Assembly: GCA_027492445.1 (NCBI GenBank)
Contig: JAPUES010000119.1
Coordinates: forward strand, 1 to 15,911
DNA length: 15,911 nt
Source of the DNA: Sporomusaceae bacterium
GTDB lineage: Bacteria > Bacillota > Negativicutes > DSM-13327
Direction of reading: 5' to 3'
The notes under the pieces were generated by a model. It was given only the letters and a program-made list of their open reading frames with translations. It was not told the DNA's origin and did no database searches. Position numbers and translations under genes: made by a program. Position 1 is the first letter of the stretch. The number at the start of each line of letters is the position of its first letter. Below are positions 7,232 to 14,704 of this stretch, one piece after another.

Positions 7232-9139
7232 TTATTGCACATTCTGCACAATATGAAGAATTTTTTGACCCGTTAATTCTTGCAAATGATAATAGGTTGC
7301 TCCCATCTTTTGCGCTACGCTGCGTGCTATCCCAAGCTTAATAAAATCTGTTTCTGTATCAATGACGATGCTAGAACAAGCAGATATTCTTATTTTTTCA
7401 GCCATCTTAAGTGCGTCGCCAATGGCATCATCACTCCCATTTACACTCCGATTGGTTCTGCCATCCGTAATGAGTACGATAATGGGCTGCATTTTTCGTT
7501 CTTTTTTTCCCATGGTTGTCAAGACGGAAAAAGCGGTTGCTAAGCCTTCCGCCAGCGGTGTTTTCCCGCCTGTGGGTAATTGTTGTAAACACTTCTGCGC
7601 TAACTCTACACTACGAGTAACTGGCAGTAATACCTCTGCTGTCTGCCGCCGAAAGGCAATTAAACCCACCTGATCTCGTTTTTGATAAGCATCTTGTAAC
7701 ATGGAAAAAATTGCGCCTTTCACAGCCCGCATCCGCTCTCGAGCCCCCATGGAGCCACTAGCATCAACAACAAATAAAAAGGTATTACCAATGCGTTTTT
7801 CCCGTACTTTCTGCCTTACATCTTCTTGTTTAATGCTCATGCAGCAGGTGCCTTTTTCGCGCAATCGCTGATAAGGAGCCGCCGCCCTGAGCGTCGCATC
7901 AAATGCCAAATCCGTCAATTTCCCCTTAGGTATACAAGACCGAACATAACGTCCCTGATGCAGATTCGTGCGCGTTAGACTGCGTTTTCCACTACTCTGT
8001 CTAACCTGACGGTCTTGGGGCAAAGTAACCGCCATTTTTGCATTGGAAAAAGCTGTATCAATATCTGATATTGCCTCTTGGTCATCCCTATTATTGCCCT
8101 GCTTAGGCAGTTCTTGGCTTTGCTCTTCTGATTCATCTTTCTCAGAATCATTTTCCTCTTGGCTATTCAGTGATGAATCTGGTGACGAATTGTCAGGCGG
8201 AGGCGGTTGATGTTCCTTTTGGTCATTATTTTGTTCGTTGGTCTGTTCGTCCTCTTCTTGCTCCTCTGGCTCTGGTGGCTGACTTTCTTCCTTACGCATA
8301 CGATGAGGAAGGATGAAAAAAGCAGCTCGTTCCATATCAGCAGGCATAAGATAATCCCGCCCAGCCAAAGCCGCAATGGCTTTGGCTACTTCAATCAGAA
8401 ATATTTCCGCCCGATGCCCAGCAACATTAGCTTTTGTGCAATATTGGGCTGTTAATTCAATCATGGCATTACTAACTGTAATGGTTCCTAGCAGTTTTTG
8501 GGCTGCCTGCAGGTTACTAATTAGTTCATCAGTAGCTCCTTGATATTGCTGGCAAAATAATTCTCGGTTCTGTTCATGAGCCAAGACACGTCGCATAATC
8601 TCCGTTCTAGCGTTGCAGTCCATTTCTCGACTAACGGATACAAACATACCAAAGCGGTCAAGCACTGAAGAAGTCAAGCTACCTTCTTCGGGATTCATGG
8701 TACCAATCAGTGTAAATTTGGCTTCATGTTGGTAAGAGATGCCTTCCCGCTCCACAGCATTTACGCCGCGGTCAGCGACACTTAGTATACTAGTCACTAT
8801 TTCCTGTCGCAATAAATTAATCTCATCTACATACAGCACCTGTTCATGTACTCGCCCAAGAATGCCAGGAGAAAACATCTTTTCACCGCGCAGTACAGCA
8901 TGTTCAAGGTCAATATGACCAAATACCATATCTTCCGTTGCGTTTAATGGTAAATCAACGATTTCTTTATGGGGAATCACTTGTGCTAATGCCCGCACTA
9001 AACTTGACTTGGCGGTTCCTTTTTCTCCTGCAACCAAAACCCCGCCTGCTTGGGGGTTCGTCAAAGCAATTAAGAGTGCTTCTTTCACATCCTCTTGACC
9101 GACCACCGCTACAAAAGGAAAAAAACTCGGTTTACTCAT
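7232..9139 (-). CDS. ChlD/BchD-like chelatase subunit: AAA+ domain, acidic linker, vWA domain
   Basis: This resembles the D subunit of Mg chelatase (and the related CobT partner of CobN), which together with an I-type ATPase drives metal insertion by the H/CobN subunit. The ATG at 9139 has AGGAGG 7 nt upstream. The N-terminal AAA+ domain has Walker A GEKGTAKSS at 38-46, Walker B VLYVDE at 101-106 and SSVLDRF at 157-163. Unlike many D subunits it keeps a full Walker A. A linker at about 284-350 is rich in Glu, Asp, Pro, Gln and Asn. The C-terminal von Willebrand A domain starts near 452, with the metal-dependent adhesion site D459-A-S461-G-S463, T527 and D559 in ITDGRTN. The 635-aa length fits ChlD. 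It starts 15 nt after the chlI-like gene. No third metal subunit of this class is seen nearby other than cobN, so that is the likely partner. Confidence 0.9.
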   Translation of the reverse strand: MSKPSFFPFVAVVGQEDVKEALLIALTNPQAGGVLVAGEKGTAKSSLVRALAQVIPHKEIVDLPLNATEDMVFGHIDLEHAVLRGEKMFSPGILGRVHEQVLYVDEINLLRQEIVTSILSVADRGVNAVEREGISYQHEAKFTLIGTMNPEEGSLTSSVLDRFGMFVSVSREMDCNARTEIMRRVLAHEQNRELFCQQYQGATDELISNLQAAQKLLGTITVSNAMIELTAQYCTKANVAGHRAEIFLIEVAKAIAALAGRDYLMPADMERAAFFILPHRMRKEESQPPEPEEQEEDEQTNEQNNDQKEHQPPPPDNSSPDSSLNSQEENDSEKDESEEQSQELPKQGNNRDDQEAISDIDTAFSNAKMAVTLPQDRQVRQSSGKRSLTRTNLHQGRYVRSCIPKGKLTDLAFDATLRAAAPYQRLREKGTCCMSIKQEDVRQKVREKRIGNTFLFVVDASGSMGARERMRAVKGAIFSMLQDAYQKRDQVGLIAFRRQTAEVLLPVTRSVELAQKCLQQLPTGGKTPLAEGLATAFSVLTTMGKKERKMQPIIVLITDGRTNRSVNGSDDAIGDALKMAEKIRISACSSIVIDTETDFIKLGIARSVAQKMGATYYHLQELTGQKILHIVQNVQ

Positions 9140-9154
9140 ATTGCTGCCTCCTAC

Positions 9155-10177
9155 TTATTGCTCCTGAAAGAGAGCCTCTACCGTTTCCCAGTTGAGTACG
9201 CCTTCTTCAAAGGGACGCCGTCGCATTCGATGGGGCAGAGCTAGCTTGGCAGCGGCTTTGATGTCGCCTGCTGTTACGCTACTTCGTCCATCAAACGCAG
9301 CTAAAGTCAGGGCTGCTTTGATAACAGTAATATCGGCGCGATGTCCATCTACATCTAGCTTAATCGCCATATTTGCCACCAAGATAAGCAGTTCATCAGC
9401 GATTGTGACCTTAGGTAGCAAGTGACGTGCCTGCATAATAGCCTTACCGAGCTCGTCTTGTTCTTGTTGATATTGACGAGAAAAAGCATCGGAATCTTGT
9501 TCATAAGCCAGGCGACGTTTAATGACTTCTACCCTTTGCTTTGGTTGGTGTTCACCAGTCACAGTAACAGAAAGGGCAAAACGATCTAGAAGTTGTGGCC
9601 TAATGTCGCCTTCTTCAGGATTCATTGTACCAACCAAAATAAACCGTGCTGGATGGGAGTATGACACCCCTTCCCGCTCCACTGTATTCACGCCCATTGC
9701 CGCTGCATCTAGTAGCACATCGACCACATGATCATCAAGTAAATTGATTTCATCTACATATAAAATATTCCGGTTGGCCTGCGCCAAGATACCAGGCTCA
9801 AATTTCTTTTCTCCACACTTAATGGCATGTTCAATATCAAGGGTTCCAACTACCCGATCTTCTGTTGCACTAACTGGCAATTCCACGACTTTCATTTTTA
9901 CTGATTGGGAAGTAAGTGCTTCCCCTTTATTTTTTTGCAGACACGCTTCACACATATGATGAAGATCTTTAGGATCACAACGAAATGAACATTTTTTTAC
10001 CCCTTCCATGGCAGGAAGTAGATCCGCTAGGGCACGTACAGCCGTCGATTTGGCTGTCCCTTTCTCACCTTTTATTAATACGCCACCTAAACTAGGGTTA
10101 ATAACATTAAGAATCAGTGCTAATTTCATATCTTCCTGACCAACAATCCCAGTAAATGGATAACAACCTGTTCTCAT
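9155..10177 (-). CDS. ChlI/BchI-like AAA+ ATPase subunit of a metal chelatase
   Basis: This is the motor ATPase of a Class I chelatase; I and D subunits form a double-ring AAA+ complex that powers CobN/ChlH. The ATG at 10177 follows GGAG by 7 nt; an in-frame TTG six bases upstream is less likely. The product is 340 aa. It has Walker A GEKGTAKST at 37-45, Walker B ILYVDE at 138-143, the family block LLDAAAMGVNTVEREG at 155-170 and RPQLLDRF at 193-200. Between strands it carries four cysteines, C63-X3-C67-X8-C76-X2-C79, which could bind zinc; I recall similar Cys sets in Firmicute ChlI-like proteins, but not in the plant or cyanobacterial ChlI. It starts 12 nt after cbiZ and ends 15 nt before the chlD-like gene, so the pair is co-expressed with corrinoid salvage genes. 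A CobN partner role is inferred from context. Confidence 0.9.
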   Translation of the reverse strand: MRTGCYPFTGIVGQEDMKLALILNVINPSLGGVLIKGEKGTAKSTAVRALADLLPAMEGVKKCSFRCDPKDLHHMCEACLQKNKGEALTSQSVKMKVVELPVSATEDRVVGTLDIEHAIKCGEKKFEPGILAQANRNILYVDEINLLDDHVVDVLLDAAAMGVNTVEREGVSYSHPARFILVGTMNPEEGDIRPQLLDRFALSVTVTGEHQPKQRVEVIKRRLAYEQDSDAFSRQYQQEQDELGKAIMQARHLLPKVTIADELLILVANMAIKLDVDGHRADITVIKAALTLAAFDGRSSVTAGDIKAAAKLALPHRMRRRPFEEGVLNWETVEALFQEQ

Positions 10178-10189
10178 AAGCAATCTCCT

Positions 10190-11269
10190 TTATTTTTCAA
10201 ATTTATTATCAAGTATCTCTAAAAGAAGAATTTCCCAAATACTAATGTAATCCATCGCATCTGTCATTGATAAGTCCTTGAGTCCGTAAGTTTTAGTCAT
10301 TATATTCATGATTTCCTGACCTGCTTCTCTCACCTCATCCTCTGAAAGCAGTCCCCAATCCTGTTGATCTAGTAAATGAATATATAAGGACGTATAGGTT
10401 ACAAGACAATCTTCCTGTTCAAATTGATATAAACAATGAAGAAATTTAGCTTTGACAACCTGTTTTTCTCTAAGTAAGTAACGATTCCAAAGACTTTCTT
10501 CCGTAATACCATAGCGTTTCAATCGGCGTAAAACACTATGCTGATACTTTGGCGATAACCCGGTCTGTAGACACAAAGCTTCTTTCACTGCCGCCTTCAC
10601 GGCGCGCCCAATCAGTTCGCCTAGTTTTGAATGTTTGCCCGCACCTTCAAAATACAGTGGCGAAGCTGGATTCGCTACTACAATCGTGCTGTCGGTGCCT
10701 GAGCCTGTCGCGAGACCCGTAGAATAGTTACTGCCTGCCATTAATTCTTGCAGCGCTGCTGTCTTGGCCTCGGTACATGTTACTAATGCTCTAGCTAGTA
10801 TGCCTGGCGGTAAATCAGCATCAATGACTAAAATAATATTAATCGTTCCTAGCTTGTAAGGTTCCTTATTAATTGGTTGGTAATAGGTTGCAGGATCCCC
10901 TACCCGACCACCATTCACTTCTACCCCACCAGTAACAATGGCCGTAACCGTCAGATTTTCATATGTTTCTACGCCTATCGCCACATTGTCCATGGAAGCC
11001 GCCGTGGCAATTCCTGACGTTTTATCCTCGTTAAGGCCAATTTCTTGCGCTACCAGCCGCATATGTTCCTCATAAGTGGGAGCACGCAGCGTACAAGCCA
11101 TACCAGCCCCTGGATTGCAGTCATGATTAAAGATTGAAGTCAAGTCTTCACGATAACCACCATTTAGTATGGAGGTACTGAGAACTTTGCGTGGGGCATC
11201 AAATAAAATAACAATGGACTTATAATAACGGTACGCATGATCCCCAGTAGACAAAGTGCATAGTAACAT
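10190..11269 (-). CDS. cbiZ: Adenosylcobinamide amidohydrolase CbiZ with C-terminal extension
   Basis: CbiZ cleaves the aminopropanol side chain of adenosylcobinamide (and of some cobamides) to give adenosylcobyric acid, which can be rebuilt with a new lower ligand. The core, residues about 1-234, has the family signatures ILNGGYREDLTSIFNH at 34-49, TAASMDNVAIG at 89-99, VTGGVEVNGGRVGDPATYY at 112-130, TGSGTDSTIVVANP at 188-201 and GKHSKLGELIGR at 211-222. The start at ATG 11269 has GAAAGGA 8 nt upstream and lies 1 nt past the stop of the radical SAM gene, indicating translational coupling. A longer frame opening at 11311 would overlap that gene by 41 nt and has no comparable SD. After the core come about 125 mostly helical residues of unknown role. 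Assignment to CbiZ is firm; the extension is not explained. Confidence 0.93.
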   Translation of the reverse strand: MLLCTLSTGDHAYRYYKSIVILFDAPRKVLSTSILNGGYREDLTSIFNHDCNPGAGMACTLRAPTYEEHMRLVAQEIGLNEDKTSGIATAASMDNVAIGVETYENLTVTAIVTGGVEVNGGRVGDPATYYQPINKEPYKLGTINIILVIDADLPPGILARALVTCTEAKTAALQELMAGSNYSTGLATGSGTDSTIVVANPASPLYFEGAGKHSKLGELIGRAVKAAVKEALCLQTGLSPKYQHSVLRRLKRYGITEESLWNRYLLREKQVVKAKFLHCLYQFEQEDCLVTYTSLYIHLLDQQDWGLLSEDEVREAGQEIMNIMTKTYGLKDLSMTDAMDYISIWEILLLEILDNKFEK

Positions 11270-11270
11270 A

Positions 11271-12323
11271 TCATCTATCCTTTCTTTCTCTATATTCCTG
11301 AATAAAAACATTTTTCAGCATACATTCTGGTAAATATGGCTTCCCAGCCGAGTTTGCTCCATACCAACGGGCAAAACAGGCACCACCACACAGTGAAAAA
11401 GATGGACATGTTAGGCAAAATTCCATGTTTTTTCGAATCCTATTGCCAATCATCTGTTGTTTGCACCAGTCAATACCCTCTTTGACATTACCCAATCTAA
11501 ATTCAGACAAACCAGCCAAGGATGCACAGGCGTAGATTTCACCTTTCGCGTCAACAAAAACCGCTTCTCCCTTCATTGCATGGCAATGAGCAAATCCTGT
11601 CATTCTTTTACTAGCCAAACTCGCCACGCGCTCGGCGTGGGAAAACACCAGTTTTTTTCTAGTCTGTCCCTCTAAATTATATTTCGTCGTCAGTACCTGC
11701 CTTAGGGCTACTTCTAAGTCTTGAGCATCCGCTGCCTTTATTCCTACACCCCGTCCTTGATTTCGCAAAAGGTCAAAGCCGATTTTCCTTACATTGCCTA
11801 AGTAATAGGCCATTTCCACAATGCCTGATAATTGCCTAACATTGCTGTCGGTCACAACACAAGTAATGCCCACTTCCACGCCTACTGCTCCTAGAATCTC
11901 TGCGCCACGCAAAATCAAGGGGCTAGTCCCCTCGCCTGACGGCAATCGTCTGTGAAGGTCATTTTCATTCGGTCTACCGTCCAAGCTAATACCCACACCC
12001 ACCTTAGCATGCCGCAAATATATTGCCATATCACGTTTTATTAAAGATGCATTAGTCTGCACCTGCAAAATAGCGGGCACCCGTTTTTGATGCACATAAG
12101 CAATAATCTCCTGCATGACATTAAAGGCTAGTAAGGGTTCACCACCGCTAAACTGCAAGACAAAGGGCTTGCCACTTTGGGCGGCTATGTCAATGGCCTT
12201 TGTCGCTATCGGTAGGCTCATACGTTCTTGTGGCTGCTCATGTGCATAACAGTAGGTACATTTAAAATTACATTGCCCGGTCAGACCTAGGATGAGCATT
12301 TTCACTTCATTATTGGTTACCAC
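11271..12323 (-). CDS. Radical SAM protein with SPASM domain in a corrinoid salvage operon
   Basis: A radical SAM enzyme binds a 4Fe-4S cluster and S-adenosylmethionine to make a 5'-deoxyadenosyl radical. The cluster motif is C18-X3-C22-X2-C25 (CNFKCTYC), and GGEP at 60-63 contacts the methionine. The C-terminus has a full SPASM cysteine pattern for auxiliary clusters: C247, C266, C287, then C303-X2-C306-X5-C312-X3-C316, and C334. SPASM enzymes usually modify peptides or proteins, as anSME does, though some act on small molecules. The GTG at 12323 follows GGGGGA by about 6 nt; the product is 350 aa. It is 65 nt after the transporter ATPase and almost touches cbiZ. No short precursor-peptide gene with a good SD is visible beside it. 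The substrate is unknown; context suggests a corrinoid, or a protein of this system. Confidence 0.88.
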   Translation of the reverse strand: MVTNNEVKMLILGLTGQCNFKCTYCYAHEQPQERMSLPIATKAIDIAAQSGKPFVLQFSGGEPLLAFNVMQEIIAYVHQKRVPAILQVQTNASLIKRDMAIYLRHAKVGVGISLDGRPNENDLHRRLPSGEGTSPLILRGAEILGAVGVEVGITCVVTDSNVRQLSGIVEMAYYLGNVRKIGFDLLRNQGRGVGIKAADAQDLEVALRQVLTTKYNLEGQTRKKLVFSHAERVASLASKRMTGFAHCHAMKGEAVFVDAKGEIYACASLAGLSEFRLGNVKEGIDWCKQQMIGNRIRKNMEFCLTCPSFSLCGGACFARWYGANSAGKPYLPECMLKNVFIQEYRERKDR

Positions 12324-12388
12324 TGTCTTCCCCCAACTTTCCGCGAACTAACTAGGACAGGATTTTCTTATGCCTTTATTCTGCTAGA

Positions 12389-13645
12389 TCAACGGATCTC
12401 ATTTCTTTTAATCTTTCCTATAAATTCCACTGAAGTCATTACTGTCACTTTATCTTTTTGTAGCAATTCTCTATATAGCTTAGTTGCCTCACCACCAGTA
12501 AAATCACGCTCTTCAATTGGCGTATCCTCAATCACAATCAATTTAGGTGCAAAAAAGGCAGCCTGTAAATTATTCAAATTTTGTTTTCCATAACAAAGAT
12601 TTCCCAAAATCACCAATTCAGCACTAGCAATTTTTTCCTTATGTTCTCGCGCCTGTTGCTCTGTAATCTTACTGAAGGCTTGTCCAGCTACAAAGTCAAT
12701 AGCAAAAGCCCTTGCCACATCAGCATCCGTATCCCCTTTCTGCAGTACACCCGCACTCAGCCGGTAACGACCTTCATACAAACTTCGCATAATATCACCC
12801 GTACAGCCACCACCGCCAATGATATGAAGGTTTTTTTGAGAATTTGTATGCGTAGCTGCTGCATAGGTATGGATATCCAAATTGCCAGTCACCTTATTCA
12901 AAAAGACAGCTGAATGTAAACCATATGCTTTCTCGAGATTATCTACCGTAAGTACATCACTAGGAATACCATCTGCTACAATCTTGCCATTGGCCAACAA
13001 GATTAAACGAGAACAAAATTTTGCCGCTAACTTAATATCGTGGGCAATAATCAATACGCTTTTTTCTTCTTTACATATTTCCTGGCAATAACGGAAAATT
13101 TCCTCTTGGTAGACTAAGTCTAGGCTAGCTGTTGGCTCATCAAGAAATATCAATGGCGTCTCCTGGGCCAGTACTTTCGCTAGCAAGATTCGTTGCCGCT
13201 CCCCCCCCGACACTTGGTTAACGGGTTTATCTGCTAGCCCTCCAACACCAGTAAAAGTCATATATTTTTTAGCTATCTGACGATCTTTTTCTGTTTCATT
13301 TTGCCACCATTTTAGATAGGGATAACGTCCCGCCAGCACAACTTCTAATGCTGTGAAACCAAAGCCAACATTGACTTCCTGCTGCATATAGGCAACTAAG
13401 CGGGCCGCATACTTATCACCCAAACTATGGATGGGGTGGTCAAATACGCTAACGCACCCAGACGCGACTGGTAACATGCCACGCAAGCTTTTCAGTAGCG
13501 TACTTTTACCAGCACCATTAGGACCAATAATGCCCACGAATTCTCCTTGCTTAACCTGAAAAGTGCAATTATGCACAATTTCCTTATTCCCAATCTTGAC
13601 ACATACACCGTCAGCAACTAAGGCAGATGGCTGCTTTCTAATCAT
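12389..13645 (-). CDS. btuD: Corrinoid ABC transporter ATPase (BtuD-like) with an extra C-terminal domain
   Basis: This is the ATP-hydrolysing subunit of a BtuCDF/FecCDE-type importer. Residues 1-250 form a complete ATPase: Walker A GPNGAGKST at 41-49, Q-loop near Q88-Q89, signature VSGGERQR at 145-152, Walker B LIFLDE at 165-170, D-loop SLD at 174-176 and the switch histidine H202. The ATG overlaps the permease stop as ATGA, with AAGGAGG 9 nt upstream. At 418 aa it is about 160 residues longer than a plain BtuD. The tail, about 270-410, opens with HIIGGGGCTGD and alternates predicted strands and helices (for example ELVILGNLCYG and KLIVIEDTPIEE), like a small Rossmann-type or P-loop-like fold. 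I recognise no function for it. The corrinoid substrate is inferred from the neighbouring cbiZ, cobN and riboswitch; an iron-siderophore role would be the alternative for this transporter class. Confidence 0.88.
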   Translation of the reverse strand: MIRKQPSALVADGVCVKIGNKEIVHNCTFQVKQGEFVGIIGPNGAGKSTLLKSLRGMLPVASGCVSVFDHPIHSLGDKYAARLVAYMQQEVNVGFGFTALEVVLAGRYPYLKWWQNETEKDRQIAKKYMTFTGVGGLADKPVNQVSGGERQRILLAKVLAQETPLIFLDEPTASLDLVYQEEIFRYCQEICKEEKSVLIIAHDIKLAAKFCSRLILLANGKIVADGIPSDVLTVDNLEKAYGLHSAVFLNKVTGNLDIHTYAAATHTNSQKNLHIIGGGGCTGDIMRSLYEGRYRLSAGVLQKGDTDADVARAFAIDFVAGQAFSKITEQQAREHKEKIASAELVILGNLCYGKQNLNNLQAAFFAPKLIVIEDTPIEERDFTGGEATKLYRELLQKDKVTVMTSVEFIGKIKRNEIR

Positions 13646-14685
13646 GACAATCCGCCTCCTTTGTGCGCCTTGCGTAGCAGATACAAAAAGTAGGGTGCAC
13701 CAATCAGCGCTGTCATAATACCCACGCGAATCTCAGCAGGCGCAATCAATACCCGTCCAATGGTATCACAACCTACCAAAAATAAGCCCCCCGCCAAAGC
13801 GCTGGCTGGTAATAAGACGCGGTGTTCTGGGCCGATTAACAATCTCATAATATGAGGCACAACGAGTCCAACAAAACCGATCGACCCGCTAACGCACACG
13901 GCTGTCGCCGTTATAACTGACGCAATAAATAACAATAGCAGCCGTAAGGCAAAAACGGGTAAACCGACAGAACGAGCCTCTTGTTCCCCTAAGACTAAAA
14001 TGTTTAAATGCCTAGCTAAAAAGCATAAAATGATAATTCCAATCAAGATAGGTCCAAGAGCTAAAAACACATGCTCCCAACGGCGGTAGTCAAGACCGCC
14101 AACCATCCAGAATAAAAACTCACGCAATCGATTCTCATTCATAAAAGTTAGAATCCCCGATGTTAAAGCCCCGAGCAGCATGCTAACGGCTACACCAGAC
14201 AATAAAAGGGACATCACTGGAATCTTCCCCTCTCGCATAGCAAGAGTTACCGTCAATGACGCCGCTAAAAAGGCACCGACCAAGGCAAATAAGGGCATAT
14301 AATACAAACTAGCGGCAGTCAGCCCCAGGGCAACGGCAATTACTGCCCCGAGAGAAGCACCAGCTGAAACACCGATCATTCCAGGGTCAGCCAAGGGGTT
14401 ACCAAATATTCCTTGCATCACGGCACCAGACACACCAAGAGCCGCCCCAACTAAAAGCCCGACGAGTGTGCGCGGCATTCGAATGTGCCAGACAACTGCC
14501 GTCTGTTCTGGCGTTAATTCCACACCAGGCAAACTAACTAATCCTATTTGCTTACCAATAACAGCGAGCATAGAGGATAAGGGAATCTTTACTTGCCCTG
14601 ATCCTAAGGACATTAGAATTATGGCGACCAGTACTACTCCAAGAATGGTAAATACTAATCCTTTCCTCTTTCTCTGACTTTCCAT
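13642..14685 (-). CDS. btuC: Corrinoid ABC transporter permease (BtuC/FecCD family)
   Basis: This is the membrane channel subunit of the importer. Many hydrophobic helices are visible across 347 residues, normal for the roughly ten-helix FecCD family. Family motifs include WHIRMPRTLVGLLVGAALG, GNPLADPGMIGVSAGASLGA and GSIGFVGLVVPHIMRLLIGP. The ATG at 14685 is chosen because it lies 19 nt after the lipoprotein gene and has GGGAAAGG about 11 nt upstream. A frame opening at 14766 would run through 62 nt of the lipoprotein gene and add a basic N-terminal stretch foreign to the family. It pairs with the ATPase through a 4-nt overlap. Substrate is inferred from context to be cobamides or cobinamide. 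Confidence 0.9.
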   Translation of the reverse strand: MESQRKRKGLVFTILGVVLVAIILMSLGSGQVKIPLSSMLAVIGKQIGLVSLPGVELTPEQTAVVWHIRMPRTLVGLLVGAALGVSGAVMQGIFGNPLADPGMIGVSAGASLGAVIAVALGLTAASLYYMPLFALVGAFLAASLTVTLAMREGKIPVMSLLLSGVAVSMLLGALTSGILTFMNENRLREFLFWMVGGLDYRRWEHVFLALGPILIGIIILCFLARHLNILVLGEQEARSVGLPVFALRLLLLFIASVITATAVCVSGSIGFVGLVVPHIMRLLIGPEHRVLLPASALAGGLFLVGCDTIGRVLIAPAEIRVGIMTALIGAPYFLYLLRKAHKGGGLS

Positions 14686-14704
14686 CTTACGTCCAACCTT
14701 TCCC

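Noticed and set aside
8167..8455. Overlapping frames on both strands, one hydrophobic, in the middle of the chlD-like gene.
   Set aside because: They are shadows of the repetitive acidic linker codons (GAA, GAG, CAA, CCA) and lack SD sites.
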